A stretch of DNA of 64,000 nucleotides from an uncultured Muribaculaceae bacterium (GTDB lineage: Bacteria > Bacteroidota > Bacteroidia > Bacteroidales > Muribaculaceae), in the NCBI GenBank assembly GCA_910588245.1, contig CAJUQP010000012.1, positions 1-64,000 on the forward strand. The letters run 5' to 3'. Below the pieces are notes generated by a model. It ran no database searches and was not told the DNA's origin. It worked only from the letters and a program-made list of their open reading frames with translations. Numbering within the stretch: position 1 is the stretch's first letter; every line of letters starts with the position of its first letter. Shown piece by piece: positions 26,846 through 35,171 of the stretch. A program made the position numbers and the translations under genes.

Positions 26846-28098
26846 AACATATAATTTTGATAATAGCACTGATGCTGTCGGTAACGGCGTCAGCGCAACA
26901 AAGATACACGCTTGACCAATGCCGGAACCAGGCATTGGCGCACAATGCCCGTCTTAAAATGGCGGATAATGATGTCATGTCAGCCTCACAGGGGCGAAAA
27001 GAAGCCTTGACAAATTTCTTTCCTTCGCTGTCTGTCGGCGGCGGGGGCATGAAATCCAATGATTATATGATCAAGATGGATATGGGGCCTCAAACAATGG
27101 AGATGCTTGACGGGGGCTGGTATGCCAACGCAATGGCATCCTTACCTATATATGCAGGCGGAAGGATATATAACGGCTATAAGATGGCTAAGCTCGGAGT
27201 GGAGATAAGCGAGATCCAGTGTTGCCAGACTGCAAATGAAGTCCGATTGACTGTCGATCAGTATTATTGGCAGATTGTGTCGCTTACTGAAAAAGTTCGT
27301 ACGCTTGAAAGTGCCCGTTGCCTGCTTGACACCATACAGCGAGATGTTGCCAACGCTGTGAAAGCCGGTGTGACAAAACCGAATGACTTGCTGCAAGTCA
27401 ATCTTCGTCTTAACGACAATAGGAGTTCCTATATGAATGTTGAGAATAATATCGATGTCCTTAAGATGCTTTTGGCACAGTGTATGGGATTGGAAGCCGA
27501 TTCTTTAGAACTGGCAATCGATACTGAACATCCCCTTGAATCGCCGGAATCACTTTTTGTCAATCATGGTGATGCGGTTTTGGCTACGACAGAATACAGA
27601 CTGCTTGACAAAAGCGTTGAGGCTGCACGCTTGCAGAAGAAAATAACGCTCGGAGAATTTTTGCCTACTGTGTCCATAAGTGGCGGATATATGTTCCAGA
27701 ATATCATGGGCCCGTCGCAAAATTCACTCATGGGTCTTGTAACGGTTTCAATCCCTATTTCATGGAAAGCTCCGCATACGATGAAAAAACAGAAACTTGC
27801 CTGTGAAAATGCCATAACGCAACTCAACGACGGGCAGGAACAGTTGGTAATCAGGATGCGTAAATCTCAAAATGATCTATGCAATGCCTACCAACAGGCT
27901 ATACTTGCAAAAAAATCAATTGAACAGGCAGCCGAGAATCTCCGTCTTAATGAAAACTACTACAAAGCGGGCATTTCCACCATGAGTGATTTGCTCGAAG
28001 CCCAGACACTTTTTCAACAGAGTAAAGACCGATATTCTGAGGCATATTCCACTTATGAAATAAAAAAGACAGAATATCTTATATCAACAGGGAGGTAA
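26842..28098 (+). CDS. TolC-like outer-membrane efflux channel
   Basis: A 418-residue outer-membrane factor completing the tripartite pump. Signal peptide cleaved after TASAQ, then two OEP repeats of long helices (RYTLDQCRNQALAHNARLKMADN and EYRLLDKSVEAARLQKKITLGEFLPTVSISGGY), with the typical late motif ENYYKAGISTMSDLLEAQTLFQQS. It overlaps the RND gene by 4 bases. The relaxase gene converges on it 64 bases downstream. Confidence 0.94.
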   Translation: MKHIILIIALMLSVTASAQQRYTLDQCRNQALAHNARLKMADNDVMSASQGRKEALTNFFPSLSVGGGGMKSNDYMIKMDMGPQTMEMLDGGWYANAMASLPIYAGGRIYNGYKMAKLGVEISEIQCCQTANEVRLTVDQYYWQIVSLTEKVRTLESARCLLDTIQRDVANAVKAGVTKPNDLLQVNLRLNDNRSSYMNVENNIDVLKMLLAQCMGLEADSLELAIDTEHPLESPESLFVNHGDAVLATTEYRLLDKSVEAARLQKKITLGEFLPTVSISGGYMFQNIMGPSQNSLMGLVTVSIPISWKAPHTMKKQKLACENAITQLNDGQEQLVIRMRKSQNDLCNAYQQAILAKKSIEQAAENLRLNENYYKAGISTMSDLLEAQTLFQQSKDRYSEAYSTYEIKKTEYLISTGR

Positions 28099-28162
28099 TT
28101 GGTACAGAAACACGTATATGACAAAGGCAGCGCAACCTGCCTCAACAGTTCTCGGTATCAAC

Positions 28163-29635
28163 CTAACGTTTGCCACAAACACCTCGTTTGGGACAAATGG
28201 GTTTCAGCATCTTGTGCGCCTGCATCATGCAGCGGTAGGCGAAGCGACGGTCGTCCTCATTCGGATCGCGGCCCCACGGGAGGTCGGATGCGGAGCCTCC
28301 GCCGCCGCTTCCCTTAGCGAACTGAATTGCCCCGTCGAGATAACCCGCGAACAGATACATCGCACATTTCAGAATCTCGTTAGGCTTCTCCACCATTGCC
28401 ATGAGAAATTCCCCGTCGAAGCCGGCTTTCTGTTCCGGCGTCATTGCCGCCAGTAGAGAGCGCATATCGACAACAGACCTTCCGAACACGGCATCTGTCA
28501 GTCTCATACGCATCTGCTCCTGATTCTTTTCCGTGAAATTGTGGAATTCTCTCAGCGCATTGGAGCGTTTCTCGTTGACAGACTTCAATTCATCCTGAAG
28601 CTGCGCAAGCTGCCGGTCGGCGGTCTTGAGTTTCTGGCGTTTGTCAGCGAGTGACGATGCGGTGGCCTGCAACTGTTCCTCAAGGTCTGCGATTCGGCTA
28701 CGTAGGTCTTCCGCATCGCCGTTCCCCGATTCGAATTCCGACTCCAGTCGGTCAATCTGGTCATTGAGGTCTGCCTCGCGTGTCTCAAGATTCCCGATCA
28801 TCGTATTGAGACCCTTGCAGCGTTTCTCCGCCTTAAGGATATCCGCATACAGCTCCTTCAAGGTCTCGTGCCTGTCGCTTATCTGAAGTTCCAGGTCGTT
28901 ACACTCACGATGCAGCTCTGCCCGGTATTCCTCGGTTGAACGATGGCGGGCACCTGTCTCGGTCTTGCTCTGTCCCCGGCAGAGACCCCATCGGTCATTG
29001 ACCAGGGCAAGTTCATTGTGGAGCTGAATGGTCCGTTCACGAAAAGCGTTTTTATCAGAACCGGCAAACAGTTCCTTATACGAAAACTTATTTCTCGGTG
29101 TAATCGGTAATAAGGTGCAGTGGATATGCGGATTTCGCTCATCGAGGTGGACATAGAAGCCGATGATGTTATCTTCGCCCCACTTGTCGCACGCGAACCT
29201 GTAAATGTCTTTCGCCCAATTTTCGATGTCTTTACACCGGGTGATGGATGAATTGTCCGCGCCATGTTCCAAATCAACTGTCTGATTGCCGAAAGCCAGA
29301 CGGTGCATCTGCTCCCGGCTTCCTCCGAAGATGATGTTGACAACAGTACGGCGGTTGCCCTCCTTGCCTTTGCGTTCAAGTTCCGCATTAGGGTCCTGGA
29401 TGCCCCGTTCTTTCAGGGTCTCGCGCATACGTTGCGGGATACTTTTGGAGGTGTCAATCGGTTGGACGATGCAACCCTTGGCTATCTCGAAGTTGAGTCC
29501 GGCACGGGTTATATCATAGTTGCCGGTCTTGGCGGCACGCTGCCAGTTCTTTTCCGACCACCTTCTCTGATGCTCGTTTGATTGGTTGGTTGTTATGCCC
29601 GCAGACGGGCTACAGTCTATTACTTGCTTTGCCAT
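28163..29635 (-). CDS. MobV-type relaxase (Mob/Pre family)
   Basis: Nicks one strand at oriT and leads it into a recipient during mobilization. The 490-residue protein has the Mob_Pre N-terminal domain to about residue 230, with the metal-binding signature HLDERNPHIH at 163-172 (HxDExxPHxH). Residues about 240-390 form a long coiled coil, and the C-terminal 90 residues are an unassigned, glycine-rich tail (KGSGGGGSASDLPWGRDPNEDD). The gene ends close to the efflux operon; its upstream region has several hairpins, the usual oriT position for MobV. Confidence 0.93.
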   Translation of the reverse strand: MAKQVIDCSPSAGITTNQSNEHQRRWSEKNWQRAAKTGNYDITRAGLNFEIAKGCIVQPIDTSKSIPQRMRETLKERGIQDPNAELERKGKEGNRRTVVNIIFGGSREQMHRLAFGNQTVDLEHGADNSSITRCKDIENWAKDIYRFACDKWGEDNIIGFYVHLDERNPHIHCTLLPITPRNKFSYKELFAGSDKNAFRERTIQLHNELALVNDRWGLCRGQSKTETGARHRSTEEYRAELHRECNDLELQISDRHETLKELYADILKAEKRCKGLNTMIGNLETREADLNDQIDRLESEFESGNGDAEDLRSRIADLEEQLQATASSLADKRQKLKTADRQLAQLQDELKSVNEKRSNALREFHNFTEKNQEQMRMRLTDAVFGRSVVDMRSLLAAMTPEQKAGFDGEFLMAMVEKPNEILKCAMYLFAGYLDGAIQFAKGSGGGGSASDLPWGRDPNEDDRRFAYRCMMQAHKMLKPICPKRGVCGKR

Positions 29636-29676
29636 ATAACTGACAATTAGAGGTTAAAGGTATTGTTAAAAGGACC

Positions 29677-29800
29677 GGAGCTTGCTCCTGAATGGCCTGC
29701 CGGATACGGCAACTCCCCGGTGATTTTCAATCAAAGGGGGGAAGTAGGCTCCCCTACATAGATACTATGTGGCAACTTCGCGCAAGCGCGTTGTCTATAA
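29677..29800. other. candidate oriT (hairpin cluster upstream of mobV)
   Basis: Four short perfect inverted repeats lie within 115 bases just before the relaxase start: GGAGC-TT-GCTCC (29677-29688), GCCG-GATA-CGGC (29699-29710), ACATAG-ATA-CTATGT (29756-29770) and CGCG-CAAG-CGCG (29779-29790). Position and structure fit an oriT; the nick site cannot be set. Confidence 0.5.
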
Positions 29801-29910
29801 GCCGACCTGGACGATGACCACGGGAATCGGTCAGGCATATACCCGGAGAGGCGCACAGCGCACGTCAGAGAGGCTCGGAATGGCCTCCTGCAACGGTGTG
29901 GTACCCGCTA

Positions 29911-30348
29911 TTACCGGAAGCAAGCTACGGCACGTTTTAGCGGCTGTTCTTGGTGAAATCGACTTTCAAATGGTTGAAGAATCCGTCGAGCGCTTACCGG
30001 GCATCTGTAATAGACGCTCTGGCTCCTTGCTGTTCCTGACAGCGTGAGACTCATGGTCGAGACCGGGGCTGTAGCCCTTAAGGGCTGGAGCCAGTTCGAC
30101 CAGTTGCCGAATAGACACACATTGAAGATGCGTCCAAGGCACTCGTTGCTATAAGAGTCTGCCGTCTCGGGAAGCTCTGCCGGGTGGTTGTGCCATTTCC
30201 CAATCATCTGCCGAATCAGTAAATACTGCAAGGAGGAAATCTTGTGCGAATAAGTATCATGGTCTTCCTTGTCAAAGGATTCGAGCGTTTCTTCGATTGT
30301 CTCTACAAGCTCGGAATCGGCGATGTAGCCGTCAAGCCATTCGTCCAT
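29911..30348 (-). CDS. small unrecognised element protein, possibly frameshifted at the 3' end
   Basis: The first 85 residues (MDEWLDGYIADSELVETIEETLESFDKEDHD and on) look like a genuine acidic helical protein. The remaining 60 residues are arginine- and serine-rich with no structure expected of a protein, which suggests a frameshift or a non-coding tail near 30090. It lies between the relaxase and the HTH protein where mobilization accessory genes are usual. No family is recognised. Confidence 0.45.
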   Translation of the reverse strand: MDEWLDGYIADSELVETIEETLESFDKEDHDTYSHKISSLQYLLIRQMIGKWHNHPAELPETADSYSNECLGRIFNVCLFGNWSNWLQPLRATAPVSTMSLTLSGTARSQSVYYRCPVSARRILQPFESRFHQEQPLKRAVACFR

Positions 30349-30397
30349 CTTGCCGGGAACGCTTCACTCTGTAACACATGCCGTAAATCAGCTATTG

Positions 30398-31213
30398 TTA
30401 ATAGTCTTTGTCCCAAGGTGGCGAAGGGAATGGTTCCTCATAATCTTTGGCGGTTCGCGCAACGACATCAACTCCCCGACGCCTGAACGCACTTGAGCAT
30501 TGGCTAAATTCTCTTTCAATTCTTCCATTTTGATTGTGCTTGAAAAATTTTCGGACAGAGTTGATAAAATAGTTCCTACAGTCTTTCTCTTCCCTTCCTT
30601 TTTCTCCTTTATCGCGGAGACGGGAGAAGAAACCGTGAATCTGATTTTCAAGTTCCAGACGGCTTACAGCCGGAAACTCACGAAGAATCTCATCATGCCA
30701 TGTGGCGTCGGCTAAGAATAGTTTCTCCAATTCATCAAAACTTAAAATTTCATCTGCCCGTCCTTTATTATTAAGGGGTATTATATCTTTATCTTGAATA
30801 TTATTATCTTTAATATTATAAGTGGGCAGGCTGTCAGTCTTGCTATCGGTCTGGCTATCCGTAAGTTCTTCAGTCTCGTTTTCAGTCTGTTCATCGGACT
30901 TGCCGTTAGTCCATTTGTCGGGTTCTGAAATGACCGTATAAGCGGGTGCCATGGCATTACCCTTACCTTGTATGAAGGTAATCAAACCTCGCTCGCTCAG
31001 TTTGAGACGAGCCGTGAGGAATGTCTGCTTGGCTACCTTGATAGACCGGCAGACAAGCGCCGTCGAGCACTTGAAAGGCATCTTCCACCGTCGGCAGTTG
31101 GCACGCTCCAGCAAGAAGAAGAACAGAGCGATCTCGGCGGTTGAGAACGGCTCATATTCATTCTCCTGCCAGAAGGCGTGCATCAGTTCGTAAATGTTGA
31201 CTCCCTTTGCCAT
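30398..31213 (-). CDS. helix-turn-helix protein of the element, probably a replication or maintenance factor
   Basis: Start set at MAKGVNIYELMHAF (31213); the frame is open for 12 more codons. Residues 1-100 form a winged-helix-like domain (STAEIALFFFLLERANCRRWKMPF, then SIKVAKQTFLTARLKLSERGLITF), of the kind seen in DnaD- or RepA-like proteins of Bacteroides elements. An acidic T/D/S-rich linker (about 110-150, NGKSDEQTENETEELTDSQ) precedes a helical C-terminal domain. It lies 86 bases downstream of the DUF3853 gene in the same direction. The exact role is not shown by the sequence. Confidence 0.75.
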   Translation of the reverse strand: MAKGVNIYELMHAFWQENEYEPFSTAEIALFFFLLERANCRRWKMPFKCSTALVCRSIKVAKQTFLTARLKLSERGLITFIQGKGNAMAPAYTVISEPDKWTNGKSDEQTENETEELTDSQTDSKTDSLPTYNIKDNNIQDKDIIPLNNKGRADEILSFDELEKLFLADATWHDEILREFPAVSRLELENQIHGFFSRLRDKGEKGREEKDCRNYFINSVRKFFKHNQNGRIEREFSQCSSAFRRRGVDVVARTAKDYEEPFPSPPWDKDY

Positions 31214-31298
31214 ACTTCCATGGATTTTGGTGTTTACAACTGTCAGCATAAGTCATGTTATAGACTATGCTCATTCCGATTGCTTCAGTCATAATGTC

Positions 31299-31604
31299 TT
31301 AACATCGTGGTTGACGACCGGCAAGTTGAAGCGCAAGTTCCGAGTCAACGATAATCTTGCGGCCACACTGGGTGATAGCCTTGTCGATTACGCCGCTCTT
31401 CTTGATTCGGTTGGCAGTCGGTATGCTGCATCCGAACAGGCGCGCTATTCCGGCCAGACCATACACATAATACTTGGACGGATTAATTTCACGGTAGGTA
31501 GGAGCCGGAGCGGATTCCGCCGGCTTCTTTTCGTTGATGATGGCAAGAAATTCCTCGCCAGTCATTTGCCACAGGGGTTTGTTCATGAGTTCATTGATAT
31601 TCAT
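31299..31604 (-). CDS. DUF3853 family excisionase-like protein
   Basis: About 101 residues starting at MNINELMNKPLWQMTGEEF, the characteristic DUF3853 opening. The C-terminal half (YYVYGLAGIARLFGCSIPTANRIKKSGVIDKAI) is a MerR/excisionase-type winged helix. Such proteins flank the integrase in many Bacteroides mobile elements and probably direct excision or control replication. A minus-strand TAACTTTG box at 31669-31662 is a likely promoter. Confidence 0.87.
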   Translation of the reverse strand: MNINELMNKPLWQMTGEEFLAIINEKKPAESAPAPTYREINPSKYYVYGLAGIARLFGCSIPTANRIKKSGVIDKAITQCGRKIIVDSELALQLAGRQPRC

Positions 31605-31906
31605 ATTATATAATTTTTGATGTCCATATATCAGGGTGATTCGTAGGGATGTCCTATGATGCAAAGTTACTATGTGTGATGAGTGGAGTGTAGGTGTAAA
31701 ATTGAGAAACCTCTCTGTTATATATGTCTGAATACCAATGATTAGAAATGAGATTAAAAAATTATTTGAGTGGAATAGGTGGATACATTGTGGATAAAAA
31801 CGAGTGGAAACACATTTCTGAGTATTTATGACTTAATTTACCCTAAAAATTAATCGAGGCCGCACGAAATTGTGCAGCCCCGACTTGTAAAATTTCCTGT
31901 CCTCTC
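31605..31906. other. AT-rich spacer between integrase and DUF3853 gene
   Basis: About 300 bases without a supported gene. It contains the promoter-like TAACTTTG (minus strand, 31669-31662) and is otherwise AT-rich. Confidence 0.6.
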
Positions 31907-33211
31907 TCAATCGAAGAGACTCATGGCATTTGCCCTTACGCTGTCGGCGATGTCTATATACGGTTTCATAGCCTTGTAGTCGCTATGTCCGGTCCACTTC
32001 ATTACCACATTAGGCGCGATGCCAAGCGACAGCGCCTTACATATAAATGTCTTTCGCCCGGTGTGGGTGCAAAGCAGCTCATACTTCGGATACACATGGT
32101 CGATGCGCTCGTTACCTCTATACTGGGTAATTCTTACCGGGGTGTCAATTCCTACCAGCCGCCCAAGTTCCTTGATATTCTTATTCATCTTCTGATTACT
32201 GATGACCGGAAGGGCTTTGTTTCCTTCAAAAGCAACATCTTTGTATTTATCAAGAATAGCTTTACTGTGCTTGTTTAACTCAATAACAAGGCTATCAGCA
32301 GTTTTTACAGTGGTTATTTCGATATGATCTTCCTTGATGTCGCTTCGTCGCAAGTTTTCTACATCTGAATAACGAAGACCGGTATAACAACAGAATATCA
32401 GAACATCCCGAACACGTTCCAGATATTTCTTTGTTTCAGGAATCTCAAAATCCATTATCTTCTTAACCTCTTCGTCAGTCAGAAATATAACTTTTGATTG
32501 TGTGGTTTTCAGCTTTGGCTTGAATGTGTTACATTCCAGATTGTTGTGATACCCTTTTGCAGCCGCCCACTTCAGAAACCATTTGAGGTATCCCATCTGT
32601 TTTCCTATGGTACTGTTGAGCATATCGCAATCCTTACGGAAAAAATCAACGAGATCGTTCAAACCCTTCTCAGAGAAGAAGTCAAATGACGGATTCTTCG
32701 CAAATTTCTTAAAGGCCATAAGATGATTCTTGAAAGCCGCAAATTTTTCAAAGGTAGAATGTGTCCAGTCGTTCTTTCGGCCACACTCCTTCACGAATTC
32801 ATCGTAGATCTCCCAAAAGGTTTTCTCTGGAATTTTTTCTTGAGTAGGCTCATCGCTTGCAGTTGACGCCACATCGGAGATCTGTTGCTTGAAAACAGTT
32901 TTTATATCATCCATCGAAGGCTTTTGCTCGGCATATTCAAATTCACGAAAAATGTCTTGAAGCAGATTCTCAAGACGATTCAGCTCAGTGTTAATCTGAA
33001 TAGCCGTCTCTTTTCGTTTGTTGGTACAACCGTTTTTGACACGCTGCTTCTTAGCATCCCATTTTGACGCATCTATTCTGTATCCGGTAGAATAATCGAA
33101 AGCTTTGCCACCGTAGGAAAGGCGCATGCGTATAACCAGATTTTCGGTAACAGGTACGCCGTCTTTCTTCCGAGAATCCAGCCAAAAGTTGATATTTCGT
33201 TTAAGTATCAT
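31907..33211 (-). CDS. tyrosine recombinase (integrase) of the mobile element
   Basis: Catalyses integration and excision at tRNA-Ser. The 434 residues comprise an arm-binding N-terminal domain (MILKRNINFWLDSRKKDG), a SAM-like core-binding domain (about 120-225) and the catalytic domain. Catalytic residues are visible: Arg280 in CYTGLRYSDVENL, the HxxR box in CTHTGRKTF, the second His in WTGHSDYKAM, and the nucleophile Tyr418 in MKPYIDI. It belongs to the Bacteroides integrase group. It is transcribed inward from attR, and the right arm-type site lies 21 bases upstream of its start, so expression and recombination may be coupled. Confidence 0.95.
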   Translation of the reverse strand: MILKRNINFWLDSRKKDGVPVTENLVIRMRLSYGGKAFDYSTGYRIDASKWDAKKQRVKNGCTNKRKETAIQINTELNRLENLLQDIFREFEYAEQKPSMDDIKTVFKQQISDVASTASDEPTQEKIPEKTFWEIYDEFVKECGRKNDWTHSTFEKFAAFKNHLMAFKKFAKNPSFDFFSEKGLNDLVDFFRKDCDMLNSTIGKQMGYLKWFLKWAAAKGYHNNLECNTFKPKLKTTQSKVIFLTDEEVKKIMDFEIPETKKYLERVRDVLIFCCYTGLRYSDVENLRRSDIKEDHIEITTVKTADSLVIELNKHSKAILDKYKDVAFEGNKALPVISNQKMNKNIKELGRLVGIDTPVRITQYRGNERIDHVYPKYELLCTHTGRKTFICKALSLGIAPNVVMKWTGHSDYKAMKPYIDIADSVRANAMSLFD

Positions 33212-33231
33212 ATCGTATCAGCTTATAAAAC

Positions 33232-33255
33232 TACGCACGAAATTACGCACGATTT
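33232..33255. promoter_or_regulatory. right arm-type integrase site
   Basis: The 24-base block with two ACGCACG heptamers, identical to 20155-20178, lies between the integrase start and attR. Confidence 0.65.
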
Positions 33256-33366
33256 TTGACATATCCAAATATTTCAAAAGATTTTTAGTTTTAGCGTGTC
33301 GGCGTATAATGCTGTAATACTGATAGTTTTAGATACTATATGAGTATTGCCGACCAATAAGTTTAT

Positions 33367-33385
33367 AATCTCGTCCTCTCCGCAA
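33367..33385 (+). repeat. attR core (19-bp direct repeat)
   Basis: Exact copy of 20105-20123. It is the displaced 3' end of tRNA-Ser and marks the right border of the element. Confidence 0.93.
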
Positions 33386-33397
33386 AACCACAAAGTG

Positions 33398-33434
33398 AAA
33401 TCGCTGCAAGTCAACGACTTGCAGCGATTTTGAT
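33398..33434 (+). terminator. original tRNA-Ser terminator, now right of attR
   Basis: Perfect 14-bp stem (33398-33411 with 33417-33430, core CGCTGCAAG), 5-base loop, then TTGATTTT. Before the element inserted it would have followed the tRNA by about 14 bases. Confidence 0.8.
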
Positions 33435-33459
33435 TTTATATACATACAAAAACACATAC

Positions 33460-33630
33460 AAAATTCGTAACTACTCAGGTATCTAAATGTGCCCAAATGC
33501 TTGATTATCAACAGTAGCAAACTTGTTGATTTACTATATTTCGATGAAAATCGGGCATTACGCAAGATTGACCTCGTGCAATAGTGCTGATACTCAATAA
33601 CTTTGCATAGCTGAGTAGTTACCAAAATTC
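33460..33630. mobile_element. MITE-like 157-bp element with 12-bp terminal inverted repeats
   Basis: GTAACTACTCAG at 33467-33478 is matched in inverted form by CTGAGTAGTTACC at 33611-33623. Both sides are flanked by AAAATTC (33460-33466 and 33624-33630), a plausible 7-bp target duplication. No coding capacity. No second copy or parent transposase is in the window. Confidence 0.55.
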
Positions 33631-33685
33631 ATGTAATATATAAATTATCACAAAATTACTAAAATATTATGTCAAGGAGTCAATC

Positions 33686-33952
33686 TCAGCCAACTGTTAT
33701 TATCGGCTGACCGAAAAATGAGGAGAGCATAGCGAGGGTTGAAAGGGTGAAATTATGCTGTCCACTCAGCCACTTGGTTATTTCACACGGACGCTTGCCA
33801 ATCGAACGGGCAAATTCGGCCTTTGTCAAACCTTTTTGTGTCATGAGGTCATAGATTCTGTTGGACACAGCCATTTCTATGTCCACCTCTTTGTGGATAT
33901 TGTCAGGTATAGATGACAATATACTATTGTATTCATCAAAGGCTGTCTTCAT
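33686..33952 (-). CDS. XRE-type antitoxin
   Basis: An 88-residue HTH protein, second gene of a toxin-antitoxin pair. The HTH (residues about 30-75) reads RIYDLMTQKGLTKAEFARSIGKRPCEITKWLSGQHNFTLSTLAMLSSFFG, typical of HigA-like antitoxins. It overlaps the toxin gene by 4 bases (ATGA), the toxin-first order of HigBA modules. It probably neutralises the toxin and represses the shared promoter. Confidence 0.87.
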   Translation of the reverse strand: MKTAFDEYNSILSSIPDNIHKEVDIEMAVSNRIYDLMTQKGLTKAEFARSIGKRPCEITKWLSGQHNFTLSTLAMLSSFFGQPIITVG

Positions 33953-34419
33953 ATATCAAATGTTTTGTCGGTTTCAATTTCATTCTCGGTAATGCTAATG
34001 GTTCCCTCATTCACACCTTCTTTGATAAGTTTATCAAAGTTTTGCAGGGTGACCACAAACCCGCGCAGCTCATCATCTTCATCATAGGTGCGCGTTTTCT
34101 TGACTCCACCGTTGCCGAGAATAAGAATGCTGTCTGAGAGTCGCAGGCAATACAGGCGTAACTTTGATTTAACGATCGGGAGCGCACATACTCGATCATT
34201 CATCTTTCCTTCCGGTCGGAAGAAACGCTCCAAAGCTCCAAGATCAGCTATGCTTTCAACAAACTTGGCTATACGGGCCAAATCTTCATTATACGTAGCG
34301 TCGTCTTTGAAACGGTTATAGAAACGAAGATATTCTCCTTTATCCTCAGTGATGAACTGAATGGTGTAAAGGGTGCAGTTATGGTCTTTGTTTAGCTGTA
34401 CAAGTTCTGCCTCGCTCAT
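33949..34419 (-). CDS. putative HigB-like toxin (first gene of TA pair)
   Basis: Start set at MSEAELVQLNKDH (34419), 30 bases after a minus-strand TAACTTTG box at 34457-34450. About 156 residues with an N-terminal RelE/Gp49-like part (YTIQFITEDKGEYLRFYNRFKDD, LARIAKFVESIADLGA) and RLYCLRLSDSILILGNGGVKKTR, where RelE-fold toxins place their basic catalytic strand. It is predicted to cleave or otherwise block mRNA at the ribosome. Pairing with the downstream HTH gene is the best support; similarity to known HigB is weak. Confidence 0.72.
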   Translation of the reverse strand: MSEAELVQLNKDHNCTLYTIQFITEDKGEYLRFYNRFKDDATYNEDLARIAKFVESIADLGALERFFRPEGKMNDRVCALPIVKSKLRLYCLRLSDSILILGNGGVKKTRTYDEDDELRGFVVTLQNFDKLIKEGVNEGTISITENEIETDKTFDI

Positions 34420-34468
34420 ATCTGTATTGTCTCTTTGTCTTAATAACTGCAAAGTTACGAAAAATGTT

Positions 34469-35053
34469 TTACTTTTGAGTAAACATGTCGATTTTTTTAG
34501 TCAAAGTCACAAGGCGCGATAGCACCTCTTCAAATTTTCTATCATGTTCAGATAGATGGCGATTGACAAGTAAGTAATTATGCTCTATGGTTTCAAGCCT
34601 TTTGAACATATGCGCATTATTCATCAGGAAACTGCGCATGGCAGTAAAGGCCCTCATAATGCGGATATTTACCTCAATAGCTGTCTTGGAGCGGAGCACA
34701 CTATTTAGCATGGCGACCCCATTTCCAGTGAACGCATAAGGAGGCTTACGGTTTCATCCTCAACTTGATATCACATTTTGTGATCTTGAATTTGATGTCG
34801 CAATTTGCGACATCAAGTTTTGTATCTCGTCCTTTGTGAGCTGAATCATGAAATCATCCGGAAAGCGTTCAATGTTTCTCTTGACTTGCTCATTTAAGCG
34901 TCGTGTTTCTACACCATATAGGCGAGCCAAGTCGCTGTCAATCATTACCTGTTGACCGCGAATCACATGAATCAGATTTTCAATTGGCATCAGAGTAGCA
35001 TTATCGCTATTGCCAATTGGCTCTAATATGTTTTTATTTTCGTTTTCTTCCAT
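34469..35053 (-). pseudogene. ORF6N-domain DNA-binding protein gene with two in-frame stops
   Basis: The first part (to 34760) is an ORF6N domain: LIHVIRGQQVMIDSDLARLYGVETRRLNEQVKRNIERFPDDF. After LMSQIATS the frame meets TGA at 34760-34762 and, two codons on, TGA at 34754-34756, then continues in the same frame as NRKPPYAFTGNGVAMLNSVLRSKTAIEVNIRIMRAF to a coiled coil at the end (34469). Intact homologues have a tryptophan-glycine pair at this place, so TGG to TGA is the simplest history. The promoter box TAATTTTG (35080-35073) is intact. Either a recent pseudogene or two separate short proteins. Confidence 0.8.
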
Positions 35054-35072
35054 AGAGATCGCTTTACGGTTG

Positions 35073-35142
35073 CAAAATTACCAAAAATATTCAATAAATC
35101 AGCTGTTTAGTAAACAATTTGCCCGTTGTCAACGGGCAAATT
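35073..35142. promoter_or_regulatory. ORF6N promoter with a 13-bp palindrome upstream
   Basis: A minus-strand TAATTTTG (35080-35073) precedes the ORF6N start by 20 bases. At 35116-35142 lies a perfect palindrome, AATTTGCCCGTTG and its complement around a single T. It could be an operator or a terminator for the upstream gene remnant. Confidence 0.5.
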
Positions 35143-35171
35143 TAGTATCTGTATTAAGATGCTTTGGCGAG

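Larger units (their letters stand above)
20105..33385. mobile_element. integrative mobilizable element in tRNA-Ser carrying an RND efflux operon
   Basis: A 13.3-kb insertion bounded by a 19-bp direct repeat formed by the tRNA 3' end. From right to left it has a tyrosine integrase next to attR, a DUF3853 protein, an HTH replication-type protein, a small unknown gene, a candidate oriT and a MobV relaxase. The left half is cargo: an unknown regulator-sized gene, a HAD-hydrolase remnant, an AraC regulator and a three-gene RND pump. No conjugative type IV secretion genes or coupling protein are present, so transfer would need a helper element. The tRNA terminator is displaced to the right of attR. 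Confidence 0.9.

Noticed and set aside
33329..33625. 98-codon minus-strand frame across the MITE
   Set aside because: It spans the attR, terminator and MITE and its translation lacks a protein pattern.
34754..34762. Selenocysteine or other recoding at the two TGA codons of the ORF6N gene
   Set aside because: No SECIS-like hairpin and no selenoprotein relatives in this family; simple nonsense mutations explain it.
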